A stretch of DNA of 64,000 bases, from positions 88,631,868-88,695,867 of the forward strand of contig NC_084797.1 in the NCBI RefSeq assembly GCF_963169125.1, written 5' to 3'. The notes beneath the pieces were generated by a model. The model did no database searches. It worked only from the letters and a program-made list of their open reading frames with translations, and was not told the origin of the DNA. This stretch comes from Humulus lupulus. Lineage: Eukaryota > Streptophyta > Magnoliopsida > Rosales > Cannabaceae. Numbering within the stretch: position 1 is the first letter of the stretch; each line of letters begins with the position of its first letter. Position numbers and translations under genes: made by a program. Below, piece after piece: positions 11,527-21,983 of the stretch.

Positions 11527-13870
11527 ATATCTCTTCTAGGCACCTCTGCTCGTGCCGGCCATGTGCAGACCTCCAGAGATGGTGGATATCTCTCCTCCTA
11601 CCACAGGAGGAGGTACATCCTCGTCTACCCGAGACTTGGGCTGACTGACCGGGACTTCAGGGGCAGGTCGACTTGCTGGAACCCTGTTCCGTGCGTATTG
11701 AGCCAAGGGGCTGGCTCGAATGAGAGTCTCGATCTCATCCTTTAGATGTCTACAATCGTCGGTATTGTGGCCAACATTGTTATGAAAACGGCAAAACTTG
11801 GAAGCGTCTCTCTTCCCCTTGTGGTGCTTTAATGGTTCCGGCCTCTTCCAGGGGACTCGAGTAGAGTTGGCTAGGAAGATATTCTCCCTAGACTGGGTGA
11901 ACTCAGTATAAGTCGCGAAGACGGGCTTAAACTTGTCTATGGACTTATTCTTCTTTTGACCGTGTTGGCTGCCTTCACCATTCCCCTTTCTTTTGCATCC
12001 TCCGAGCTGGATGTTCTGTGTGACGTTCTGGGTCACTGCCACGACCTCCATCCCCACTCCAGCGATCTATTCGGGGGCCTGGCTGGTTCCCGTAGCTGAT
12101 GCTTCGGCCTCCTCCAAGTTAATCCATTCTTGGGCCCTGTTAAGGAATTCGTTAACCGAGCTGACTCCCTTCCTTTGTATATCCTTCCAGAGATCTCCTC
12201 CAACGAGGATTCCAGTTCTCATGGCCATGAGCATGGAGCTATCATCCGCGTCTCTGGCTCGAGCAGCGATGTTCGCAAATCTGCTCAGGTAGGCTTTCAG
12301 AGTCTCACCGGGCTGCTGCCTCACATTAGCCAGGGAGTCGGCCTGAACGCGGGCGGCCTGGGAGGCTCGGAATGCCCTTTTGAAATCTACCGAGAAAGTA
12401 TTCCAGGAGCTGATTGACTGCTTTTTACCTTTTTTGAACCACTGCCTGGTAGGTCCAGTCAGTGTGGAAGGGAACATTAAACATCTCAGCTCGGGGCCAA
12501 TGTTATGGGCCATCATGAGGGTGTCGAACATCCCTAGGTGGTCTGATGGGTCTCTGTCCCCATTGAACTTTGACAAGTGAGGCATATGGAAACAAGATGG
12601 GTACGCCATTGCTGCTATACTGGGGGCAAAGAGTTCCATCTCGTCCCCTGAATCGTACTCATCTTTTTCTTTCTCCGTCAGGAGCTTCCTTATCAGCTCC
12701 TCCATCTGAGTTAGGCGTTCGAGGGTTTGGTCCTGGTGTCCTTGGTTATTCCGGGGCTGTTCAACAGCTTCGGATCCATTGTACATATTTGGTAGGATAT
12801 TGCCCCTCCTATCTTGAGATAGGTTATTTGGGGCATTCCCTCCGTTACGTACCTCGGACAGGGCCCCCCGTGAGCGAGTGTGGCTATCTCCTCCCACCTG
12901 CTCCCCTCTATGGGAGTTGAGGCGATCTCGAAGGTCGCCTCCTTGGGTGACTCGAGGACTTTGCACTGAACTCAAACGATGGCGCAGGTCTCCCCCAGAG
13001 AGATCACTCCGGCGACTGCCGGTCCAGTGGCTCCTGCTAGATAGGCTTGGAGTCCGCCTTTGGTGGTGAGGACCTGGGCTTTCCCCTGGCGCCCTACTAC
13101 GCCGGGAAGGTCCAGCTGATGGAGGATCTCTCCTGCTACCTCCGTAGGCAGGAATATCTCGAATAGGTCGAGGAGGAGACGGATACTTGATCGGAGACGG
13201 AGGATGCCTGATTGGAGAGGCGATTCTGGTTCCGTCAGGTTGGATTAGATTCAGTGGGGGCCTTTCGGCGCCTGGCGATCTGGACGAGGTGCAGGACGGT
13301 TGTTGGGGACGGGTTGATGCATTGAGTCCTCCCCGGATCTCCTTCGGGAATTTCCTCAAGCTCTCCTGGGCGCGCTCGAGGATGGTTGGGAGCTAGGAGT
13401 CGACGTTCTGACCGAACGACTGTATTGCTGTTGTTCGGCTCTAGGCATTCCTCTGAAGTCTGCCTCTCGATGGTGTGTGAAGGAGTAGAGTTGGGTGTCG
13501 GAAGTCTGTCTGAATGGCTACGCCTGGATCGATTACCCCAGCGAGACTTAGAAGCCTCGCCTTGCCTCTCTCCGACGTTAACGTCGGTTGTGAGAGGGGG
13601 TAGTCGGGCCAGCACATCCTTGATCTGCTGACTAGCTATTGCTAGCTGGCTCCTCAGCTGAGCATTCTCCATTTCCACCGCAGTGTAATAGCATGGGTTC
13701 GGGTTAGGCGGCCGAGGCACCGAACTTCCGGTGTCGTCTTGGCCCGCCGGCTATTTTCCTGGCCGCTGCTGGACTTCAGGAACGTGTTCACCAGGGGTGG
13801 CAGTATGATGAGCCTCCTGCCCATCATGTTGCTCTACCTCGTTACCGTGCCTGGATCAAGTTGTCACCAT
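11527..13870 (-). pseudogene. Tat1 gag
   Basis: A likely start is the ATG at 13868-13870 (MVTT...), soon followed by stops. A disordered Arg/Ser/Pro-rich N-terminal region follows (13720-12750, with a frame change near 13300). Then comes the conserved gag core: SKFNGDRDPSDHLGMFDTLM, LTGPTRQWF, WNTFSVDFKRAF, and ETLKAYLSRFANI. A Cys/His knuckle-like motif CRFHNNVGHNTDDC lies near 11770. In-frame stops occur at 12067-12069 and 11536-11538. Gag forms the virus-like particle around the element RNA. Confidence 0.85.
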
Positions 13871-13905
13871 AGTTGGATGTTTGCGACAGCACTGAATCGG
13901 ACTTG

Positions 13906-13923
13906 CTCTCAATGAAAGCACCA
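13906..13923 (-). other. Primer-binding-type motif next to Tat1 5' LTR
   Basis: On the minus strand, TGGTGCTTTCATTGAGAG lies three bases after the LTR end. The identical motif sits at the same place beside the Tat2 LTR (18879-18896). Conservation and position indicate the tRNA primer-binding site. I did not assign the tRNA. Confidence 0.75.
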
Positions 13924-13926
13924 AAC

Positions 13927-14684
13927 TGTTGACGCGGTTCTTCGCCAACAAGTAATTTAAGAAAGGAAGAGAAAGGGATTAGTGCTAATAATGAACCGAA
14001 ACAGATATACGATCTTAGGAAATGGAAAGGTGACTCAAGACACGGTTTTTAAGTGGTTCAAAGGTTAAAATCCTTCTACTCCACTAGTCAATATTATTGC
14101 TCTATTCTGGGAATATGATTACAGGATATTTCTTACAAGAGATAATCCAACCCCCATCAACTCCTAGGGTCTCCATATTTATAGGAGAAGGCACCTGGGA
14201 GTTGGTAAGAAGGTCATCCCGTGACCTTCTTACCTATCATATCAACTCTGTGACATTCATGATTAATTCCTAAACCTGACACATAAGTGTGGTCAAATCG
14301 ATAGGTAAGGAGATAATGGGCCGCACGGCCCAACCCAGTCGTGGGTGTCTGAATACGCACGTTCCTGCTGCGTGTCCGAGAAGTCAGGGGCATATCAGAC
14401 ACGTGATGTCTGATATATGCACGTTTACCTTGCGTGTGTTGACTTTACAAAGGGTCATAGCCTCCATATTCAGCTCGTACCATGAGCTGGATACTTAACT
14501 CGACCTTCGGCCTTCAGAGTCCAGGTTTAAGTCTTGGGCAATCTTGGCGAACCCTTGGGTTTCCTCGAGCTAAGGAGGTACGACCATATGACGGAAGCTC
14601 CGGTCTTGGGGATGTCCACGAGATAATCATGATTAGGCCGCAGCTCAGCTTGCTAATCAGCCCGTGGGAAAATCAGGGCGTACA
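13927..14684 (-). repeat. Tat1 5' LTR
   Basis: In plus orientation it begins TGTTGACGCGG at 13927 and the best right end is ...GGCGTACA at 14684 (TG...CA, 758 bp). On the minus strand a TATA-like box CTATAAATATGG lies at 14173-14184, correctly placed for transcription into gag. The right boundary is inferred from terminal symmetry, since no complete second LTR copy is available for comparison. Confidence 0.7.
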
Positions 14685-14724
14685 GAGCTAATAATCCTAG
14701 TGGAGCCTGTTGTGCCTGGTCTAG

Positions 14725-16463
14725 ATACCATGTTTATGCAGGAGCTACTGTCCCTCTGCATTCTTTCTTTCGGTCAGTAGCAGATTACTTCAATGTCTCT
14801 TCCTTCCAAATAGCTCCAAATGGAATCCAAGCACTGTCTGCTCTATATATTCTCTATCACTTCCAGGGCTGGAATCCACCTACTCCTCATGAGGTACACT
14901 ATTTGTTCGATTTTAGGGCTAACCCCAGCCGCAAGAATACAGGTTTTTTCCACCTCTTTCATGGGAAAAAAGGGGTTAAGTACCTCCATTATATCGCTCA
15001 TAAATAAAATCCTAGGCAATATTACACAGAATACGTTCTTACTCCAGATATTAGGGCCAACAACTTGGCATTTACACATGCAGGCCCTTTTCATCAACAT
15101 TTACCGACCAGGGAAATGTATTCCCAAGCAAAAGAACTTGCTAACGTGCCCACAGAAGAGAAAGATGTCGAGGAGTTGGTCAACTTGGAAAATCTTTAAT
15201 TGGTGGGGTTGTTCCTAAACAATCAAAACATCATAGAAGGCAGTACTACTAAAGAAGCAAACACAACTGACTAGTCAAATGTTGATACTGAAGTAGTGAC
15301 TGACCAGTTCTCTCCTGAACCATCTCCCTAGTTGCCGGCCAGGTGATCTTATTATTAAGGAACCTCTTCCTATTGTCCTCGTAGACATGCCTTTCCTACC
15401 AGGCCTGGGAAAGAAAAAACATTGAACTCCTTAGAGAAGACAACTCATCGTCTGAATATGAAGACGACATTCTCAATGAAATTCTTAACTCAGGTTTATC
15501 TACTAATAGTAACAATAATTACAATAAAACTTTTCATTCACTTATATATATATTTCTCATTTTCATTGACCAGGCTGTCGCTATACTTTTTTGCAGATCG
15601 AGACATGTTCAATTAGTTCAACACTCCCTCTGCCCAAAAGAGGAAAACTAATGAAGGGAGTAGCTTGAATCCTCCAAGCAAGGTAGTGAGGACAACACCG
15701 CCTAACTAGGGGAGACCATCCGATCAGTTAGTCACTATCCCATGCTTGACTCCTTCATATATTCCTTCTTCTGCCAGCCTTCAAACTACTCGATCACCTG
15801 AGTTAAGTGAGCCACTTCACATTGCTGGTGAATATGGAAAGGAGTTATTAGACCACACTCTTCATCATGCAACAACAACTCAAACCTTTGAGACTTTACC
15901 CCAGCACAGTGTTAAAGTTGTCCTGCAAAGAGGCCTCGCTCAAATGATGAGTGTAAGCATCCTATCATAAACACTCACTTTCTTATTATTGCTCTTGTTC
16001 TGAATACTTTTCTAGTTATTTACTCTAGGGAATCATTACTATCAGTCATGCTCAACATCGAGCAGTAGACTATAAGGAGCTGATTAAAGTCCTGAATTAT
16101 CAATTGGTGGAATCTCAAGCGAAGATTGAAAACCTGACCAAGTTTGAGAAAGATATTCAAGGAAAGACTGAGCAGGCAAAAAAAAAACAATTGCTGATTG
16201 AGATAGAACCTTGAAGGAGTTGACCGATGAGAAAAACAAGCACATCCAAACTATCAAGAAATTAACCGACCAACAATAGAGAAATATTCAAGAGATTGAA
16301 GAGCGAAAACAGGACAAGGAAGCTGATCTGGCTCGTCATGAAGAAATCTGCTTCAACTGTTTCTACCAGATTTGGAAGTTAAACAAACCTCTTAACCTTG
16401 ACTTTATTTCTGAAGAAGCATAGGCCAAGGAGCTCGCTAAATGTGAAGCCAAGGTTGCCGAGT
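14725..16463 (+). pseudogene. Antisense extra ORF of Tat2 (putative gypsy-type transposon protein)
   Basis: The plus strand, opposite to gag-pol, reads VADYFNVSSFQIAPNGIQAL, HFQGWNPPTPHEVHYLFDF, then GFFHLFHGKKGVKYL. This resembles the plant family annotated as putative gypsy-type transposon. The C-terminal half (16040-16440) is Lys/Glu-rich and coiled-coil-like, ending near ICFNCFYQIWKLNKPLN. Two short GT-AG segments, 15494-15573 and 15953-16028, interrupt it like introns. Stops (for example at 15004-15006) show decay. Tat elements are known to carry antisense ORFs between pol and the 3' LTR; the function is unknown. Confidence 0.65.
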
Positions 16464-17581
16464 AGGGAGTTCTCCCAGCTGCATTGTGCATGCCTCTCCT
16501 GCTCTATCCTTCTGACCAGAGGAGGTCCCGGATGTTGAGGACGGTGTTGACCAACCAAGAAACAGTCTACCCAACCAGTGAGCATTTTGGGCTGACCAGA
16601 GAGCATGTTTGGCCGACCAGAGGCCATGCTCAACTTGACTAGTGAAAACTTTGTTCACGGCCAATAGTTTACTTCTTTTTTTTTCATACTTTTGTGAAGA
16701 CAATTACAGCTCAATAACTTTTATGTTTTGCTCGTATGACTGAGCTGTTGGCATTTATACTTTACTTTTAATTTCTAACTTAAAATATTTTAAGTCTTTT
16801 TAGACTTTAAACATTATAAGTTTTTTGTTAACATTATAAGTACTTAGTTTTCTAACTTAGAAATCGTAGACATTTTATAAGTCCCTGCTAAGTATACTTT
16901 TTTCACACTCTCATTGCTCTAACATTTTATTAGAATAATGTTTATTTTCACACGAATATATGCTTCTAACTTGAAATTTTGAAAAATTACAAGTTACTTA
17001 AGCTTTGTCAAACAAGTTAGCTTAATGGCCTTTTTTTACTTCAAAAATTTACAAGTCAGCCTAAAAACAAATATTTTAACTCGTGCTCTTATTGATTGTG
17101 TTAACTTATATACCAATATACCCCATGTGCCCCCCAAGTGATCGAGGGTTGAAAGATCCCTGGTCACTTGCTACATGACCGAATCTGTTTGAGCAGTTAA
17201 TTACTCGTGAAACACATAGATTATCCGGAAAATATTCGAGCAGTTGAACACTGCTTGAACGTACCGAGCAGTTGAACACTGTCCAATTTTACCGACCAGT
17301 TGAACATTGTTCGAAAAATTAACACACATGAATTTTTGTAGCAAGAATCGACAACGCTGCACATAGTCTCTTTTTAATACTCGTAAATTAAAAAAGGACA
17401 AAACGTGTCTAGTAACGAGTCTTAAACAACAAAAATTGTTCAAAAATAAATGACTGGTCAGCAAATAACCAACTCATAAACCAAACTTAAATAACAAGTT
17501 AAACAACTTGAAATTAAGCTACCACTCTGAAAGTGGTATTTAGTGATAATCTGTCCTCAGATGCTCTCCATTGGTTCCTGA
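16464..17581 (-). other. AT-rich non-coding 3' segment of Tat2
   Basis: No credible coding region. It contains short repeats of the type GACCAGAGAGCAT (16540-16640), AT-rich stretches with repeated TAAGT/ACTTA words, a C-run (CCCCCCAAGTGATC) at about 17131, and GACCAGTTGAACA-like repeats at 17235-17310. It ends at the integrase tail. Positionally it is the region between pol and the antisense ORF. Confidence 0.6.
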
Positions 17582-17788
17582 TCAGGCTCTATTAAGCCAA
17601 TAAAGTTTGTTGTAAGTGCCAGGAGGCAAAACTTTCTTAATATGATAAAGTCTTTCCCGATTCGGTCCTAGCACTCCATCTGTTGGGTCTATGATGAACA
17701 CCTTTCTCAAGACCAAATCACCGACCTGAAACTTTCGGTCTTTCACACTAGAATTGTAGTGAGATAAATTATATTCCAGTATACCCAT
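17582..17788 (-). pseudogene. Tat2 integrase C-terminal fragment
   Basis: The minus strand reads YNLSHYNSSVKDRKFQVGDL, then VLRKVFIIDPTDGVLGPNRE and LPPGTYNKLYWLN. This corresponds to the Tat1 tail at 5623-5808 (FSVGDLVLRRVFLARKEPKD...). Nothing of RT, RNase H or the integrase core is found between here and gag at about 18010. Confidence 0.8.
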
Positions 17789-18010
17789 GTGCTCCCAAGT
17801 GATCGATGGTTAATTACTCATGAAACACATAGAGTATATGGAGAATTTCTAAGCAGTTCAATACTGCCCAATTACTGTCATTTTGTCTGACCAGGTGAAT
17901 ATCGACCAGTTGAACACTGCCTAGTTTTTACTGACCAATTGAACACTACCCAGTTTACTGACCAGTTGAACACTGTTTGATCTACCGACCAGTTGAACAC
18001 TGCTCGATTT
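17770..18010 (-). repeat. Duplicated Tat2 block with GACCAGTTGAACACTG repeats
   Basis: This stretch repeats the order seen at 17100-17310: a TATACCCATGTGC...AAGTGATCGA segment, TTAATTACTC(A/G)TGAAACACATAGA, then several ACCGACCAGTTGAACACTG units. One copy lies on each side of the integrase tail, and this copy occupies the place where pol should be. It indicates a rearrangement, probably template switching. Confidence 0.65.
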
Positions 18011-18843
18011 GAAACTTTAGAGGGCTTACTACACGGGAAATGCTCTCTCCCACTACGCTGCTAGCCAGGATGTAGTGACGGCTTCTCGGCACGGCCCGGG
18101 TAGTCTCTTCCTCCTTGTTGGTCGTTGCCCTCTTTCTCCTTTGACCGATCGGTGTGATAACTATCAGCCTCATCCCGACCATAACTGTCTTTAAACTGTG
18201 AAGTTTTCTTACCTCGAGGAGTCCTGGTCTGATTATGCCTGGGCAGAGTCTTCTTACTGCCTGACCGGTGACTCCCTAGTCTAGAAGTCTCTGATCAGTG
18301 GCTTCTGGAAGGAGTTCTAGAATTCTCCCTTTGCATCGATGCAACCCTAGAGCGGAACCCATCATCTACCTGACTAGTGGGATTACTTCTACTTCTCTCT
18401 GGCCCCCGAGAATCAGCTCTGCCAGCACGGGACTTCTGACCAGCGTTATTATTTCTTGCTCCATGGATGGTTGCTCGTGCCACGGCTTGGGCATTGGCAT
18501 GGGCCAATTGAGTATTTTCTTCTAGAGCAAGTCCTGCCTCGCGATGTCACCGGTTGGCCTCCTCCTGCCGCCGTCTGATCTCTTAGCTTCTAGCATCCAT
18601 TTCCCGTCTTTGCTGCTTGAATGCAACTTTTTGCCTAGCCATCTCCTCAGCGAAAGACTTCTGCCGAGCGTTGAATTGCATCATCTCTTCCTAGAAAGCC
18701 CCCATGACCTCCTGGAGCTGTTCAACTTCTAGAGTTGTCTCCTCGAGAAAGACCCTGGGCTCACTCTCAGGGTTCTCCGCTGCAGGACCTTTTGGTCTAA
18801 TCGTTTCTTTAGCAGTTGATGTACCGGGCTTCCTGGGCACCAT
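18011..18843 (-). pseudogene. Tat2 gag N-terminal region
   Basis: The best start is the ATG at 18841-18843 (MVPRKPGTSTAKETIRPKG), 58 bases from the LTR. Translation continues through a Glu/Gln/Lys-rich coiled region (VAFKQQRREMDARS) and an Arg/Ser-rich stretch (AGRADSRGPERSRSNP) with three in-frame stops. The conserved gag core seen in Tat1 is missing. Confidence 0.65.
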
Positions 18844-18878
18844 ATTGGTAGGATAGTAGTGTGTTTCTTCTATTCAGG

Positions 18879-18896
18879 CTCTCAATGAAAGCACCA
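18879..18896 (-). other. Primer-binding-type motif next to Tat2 5' LTR
   Basis: The same 18 bases as the Tat1 motif at 13906-13923, four bases from the LTR end. The two elements have different LTRs, so conservation supports a primer-binding role. Confidence 0.75.
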
Positions 18897-18900
18897 AAAA

Positions 18901-19872
18901 TGTTGACCACGATTTTGGCCAACTGGGAGTAGACGCAAAAATGACAATAAACCTTGAATAGAAAATAAATAACACAAGTAATTTTATAGTGGTTCAGCCC
19001 CAATTTGTTGGTAATAGCCTAATCCACTTGGAGTTGTGATATATGTATCCTACACTTAAGATCAGATGAACCTGAGCCAACTGAGATTCTTAAGTGTTAG
19101 TAGAAAAATACAAAGTTTCTCTCTCTAGAGAATACAAGCTTTCTCTTTCTAAGCTCTCTAAGAAAATTCCCCAAGAATGCCCCAAGTAATAGTCCCAAAG
19201 TCTGAAAATTAAAGAGTCTCCAAGTTTCAAAAAGATCTGATCCCCACAATGACGCCATGAGCTCTTTATTTATAGGCTCATAGATCATACATGAAAAATA
19301 TCTCGTTTTGATGGGGTCCTTGGTTGTTTCAACCAACTTTAATTAATAAATAATAAACAAATTCAAATTACAACCATATAGCTATTACTTCAGGATATCT
19401 GAGAGATTCACGCGGTAGTTACGAGCGATTCAGGTTGAAGTTGTTACTGAGATTCTGTAAAGAAGTCACTGGATGGTTAACTCCTGAGATTTTGATCGGT
19501 CGATCGACCAAATCCTTCCCCCGAAGTGACTGGTTGGCCAAGACACCTCACTGGTCGCCCAAAGCACACCACTAGTCGGTCAAAGCACACCACTGGTCGG
19601 GCATGGCACATCACTAGTCGGGCATGGCATATCATTGGTTGGCCATGGCATATCACTAGTCGGGTATGGCACATCACTTGTTGGGCAAATCACTCCTGAC
19701 CAGCTGCATTTGTTTCATGACCAGTAATAGCACAACTCCCCATGTCAACTCTCAACCTTTTTACTTCTTTAAATAACACATTTATTGACTATTAATGTGT
19801 CATTTACTGATCATGCATTGCCAGTTGTCTATCTGACTGCCATGTCATTGAACAAAATTTTTGGGGATTACA
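18901..19872 (-). repeat. Tat2 5' LTR
   Basis: The plus-orientation ends are TGTTGACCACG (18901) and ...GGGGATTACA (19872), 972 bp. A TATA-like box on the minus strand (CCTATAAATAA) lies at 19266-19275. The U3 side contains a 21-bp tandem repeat. The right end is inferred from terminal symmetry. Confidence 0.7.
19528..19690 (+). repeat. 21-bp tandem repeat in Tat2 LTR U3 (about 8 copies)
   Basis: Units like CACTAGTCGGGCATGGCACAT repeat every 21 bp with substitutions. They are upstream of the TATA-like box in the direction of transcription, where enhancer repeats are found in other LTRs. No protein meaning is assigned to the seven-residue repeat they encode. Confidence 0.85.
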
Positions 19873-20224
19873 GTTTTTTTAACAATGAGTTACATTTACG
19901 TGCTATTAGTACTAATAATGACATGCTTGGAATGATAAAGGAAATAACAGATTAGTCCATCTACTGCGAGGATTAATTTTTTTTGTTTTAAAGTGTTTAA
20001 CCGAATTTTAGATTTGGTTATGTCACTTTTGAAGATGACACGTAGCAATAAAACAACATCAAACGTTGAGAGCTAGTCGAAATGAGATAGCTGCTCGAAC
20101 GAGCCATATAAGAACAAGGAGTCATAATCTGATTGGTCCAAGTATTCTACTCAAGAAGGAGTAAGTTAGTGCTATCCATTGAAGCTGCTCGAAGACAGAC
20201 CCTGCTCGATATACAAGTTAATTG

Positions 20225-20550
20225 CATGGGTCTCGTGCGATGTAATCACTCATTTGCATGAGGCACCTATCCTCGTGATGCGTCTCCCTTGGTGCGAGGC
20301 ACAAGTTTAGGGGGATATAACCACTCCTTGGCGTGAGATGCCTACCCTTTGAGGTGTCTCCCTCGGTGCGAGACACTAGTCCCATAGGGTTTGACCACTC
20401 CATGGCTTGAGACTCCTACCATTGCGAGGCATCTCCCTTGGTGCGAGACGTGGGTCCTGTGGGGTGTAACCATTCCTTGGCGCGAGATGCCTACCCTCGC
20501 GAGGCACTCCTTGAGGTGCGACTTTACCTTGGCGCGAGGTTCGTGCCATC
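20225..20550 (+). repeat. 74-bp tandem array (about 4.3 copies)
   Basis: The word CTCCC(T/C)(T/C)GGTGCGAG recurs at 20284, 20358, 20433 and (altered) 20507, and CCTTGGCGCGAGATGCCTACC-like words alternate with it. The unit therefore has an internal half-repeat, GGTGCGAG versus GGCGCGAG. A further TGGTGCGAGG word occurs twice near 21116-21165. Confidence 0.85.
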
Positions 20551-20881
20551 TTGTGCACATGTTAAATTTTTGGCATCCACTTTGGGCCTTGTAAATGTGA
20601 AGTTTTGCCATCCACACTTTCCCCCCAGCCTACGAGATGGCATTTAGGTGCTCTGGAGGCATTTTGACTTGTTGTCTTCAAACCACATGTGGTCTTAGTG
20701 TGTTTGTTTGCTTTGGTGGTTTGAAGAAAAACACTTTGGAGGTGGTGATCCTTATGATTCCGTAAGATTGACTGTGAGCCTATCATTTGGCTTCACGAAT
20801 CCCAACGTGAGTGTTAGGCTTCATTTTTTTTTACCATGGATCGAATATGGGATTCCATGGCTAGGATGGGTTTGAGCTTTC

Positions 20882-20889
20882 TATAAATA
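20882..20889 (+). promoter_or_regulatory. Candidate TATA box
   Basis: TATAAATA in the context CTATAAATAGGCC, with a C/T-rich stretch TACTACTCTCTCATTTC about 30 bases downstream, like a plant transcription start. It lies downstream of the 74-bp array. There is no expression evidence. Confidence 0.4.
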
Positions 20890-21204
20890 GGCCTTCTTCT
20901 AAAAAACACTTACTACTCTCTCATTTCTATTAGCATGGTGGTTTCTTAGTCTTTCAAACTCAAACAGGCAGGTGGTTCTATCCCCTACAGAAGTACTTTG
21001 TTTTTTTTTCTTTTGTTTATTACTTTTGTTTTTTTATAAATGTATATAGATATTCATATGCTCACTTGGTTAATAAAAAATTGTCTCTTTTTACCCCCTT
21101 TCTTTTTGTAGGCATGTGGTGCGAGGTATAAAGGTATCGGTGATGCTTGCAGGTGTTTGGTGCGAGGAGTTCAGGCAGAGACAGTGGTGGTCATCCCTAG
21201 TGAT

Positions 21205-21983
21205 TGATGAGAATAAATGAGCAACACTAAAAGAGTCATTGAAAGCTCCAATTAGGCCAATTACAAGAGCAAGAGCTAGAAGGTTCAAAGAAGCACTTAC
21301 TGGGCTAATCCAAGAAATATGGGCTAATTATGGAAAGATAAAGTTAGAAATTACTCAAAATGGAGATCAATGCATAGTTAATGTTATTGAGGCAATTTAA
21401 ATGGCTGGTTAAGCTCCCAAAACATGGCCTTTCAGTTTGGAGGAGTTATGGGCATATATTTATGTTTTATTTATGTCATTTAGTTATATTTTGATTAGTT
21501 AAACTAAGACTTTTTGTATTCAACCATTTAGCTATTTCTACAAGCCTAATAGTGTAGAATTGAAGGTTTTGGTCTATATTAATGCATATATAAATTTAAT
21601 GCTTTAAATATAGTTTTTTCTATTCTTAGAGGGTTGTTCCAAGTATAGATAGGGGGAGATACGAGTTTCCAAATCAGATTTGGAATTAATATATTTTTGG
21701 GAGTGTTTTCTCTTTGGTTCTTGCGGGAACTTCTTAGAACTTATCAAGATCTTTCTTGTGGCGTTCAAATGCTTGATTTATCACTAACAATCCTTCTCAT
21801 TTCTTTAGTGTGGAATCTCATATGTTTCTTATACCTTTGGTTCTTATCTCTATATAGATGACGGGTCAAGGTTCTTTGTTTTTATAGAATCTGATTTTGA
21901 AACGATCCAACGAATCCTTGTTCTAAATTGTTTTTTGGGTCTCATTATTCTTATTGGGGTTCAAATCATTTAGAATCACATCA
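21205..21983 (+). repeat. Element A 5' LTR
   Basis: 779 bp, starting TGATGAGAATAAA and ending AATCACATCA. It aligns along its length with 30863-31628, with many scattered differences, so A is older than B. The primer site TTTTATCAGAGC (21987-21998), an altered form of the iMet type TGGTATCAGAGC, follows directly. Confidence 0.9.

Larger units (their letters stand above)
4696..14684 (-). mobile_element. Tat-lineage Ty3/gypsy retrotransposon (Tat1), degenerate, left end truncated
   Basis: On the minus strand the order is 5' LTR (14684-13927), primer-binding motif, gag, protease, RT, RNase H region with a second RNase H-like domain, integrase zinc domain, integrase core and C-terminus, then a repeat-rich 3' segment. 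The extra RNase H between RT and integrase and the PBS-proximal motif are typical of the Tat lineage. At least six stops or frameshifts and a mutated RT active site make it inactive. A truncated foreign LTR (6343-8408) lies inside integrase. No recognisable 3' LTR end remains on the left, so no target duplication can be checked. Confidence 0.85.
14685..19872 (-). mobile_element. Second Tat-lineage gypsy element (Tat2), mostly without pol, 3' end cut
   Basis: From right to left on the minus strand: 5' LTR (19872-18901), the same primer-binding motif as Tat1, degenerate gag N-terminus, a rearranged block, the integrase C-terminus only (17788-17582), an AT-rich segment, and an ORF on the opposite strand (14725-16463). 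The element is cut at about 14685, where the Tat1 5' LTR begins. Its LTR is not the same family as that of Tat1. Almost the whole of pol is missing. Confidence 0.75.
19873..21204. other. Unidentified repeat-rich segment, left part (host of element A)
   Basis: No open frame of note. It holds a 74-bp tandem array (20225-20550), a TATAAATA box at 20882-20889 on the plus strand, an ATG-containing leader and a T-rich stretch followed by TTTGTAG|GCATG (about 21111), like the end of an intron. Element A is inserted at 21205, and the other half resumes at 31629. It may be the promoter region and 5' end of another retroelement or its accessory ORF. I could not identify the family. Confidence 0.5.

Noticed and set aside
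11993..13631. Several plus-strand ORFs of 60-116 codons opposite Tat1 gag and pol
   Set aside because: Shadows of the GC-richer gag-pol coding strand; no family resemblance.
13906..13923. Motif considered as the end of a tRNA gene
   Set aside because: Only the 18 bases next to the LTR match a tRNA-like 3' end with CCA; no cloverleaf is present, and it recurs beside the Tat2 LTR as a primer-binding site.
20225..20550. Possible CRISPR-like array (regular 74-bp repeats)
   Set aside because: Adjacent tandem units without unique spacers, in a plant genome; an ordinary tandem repeat.
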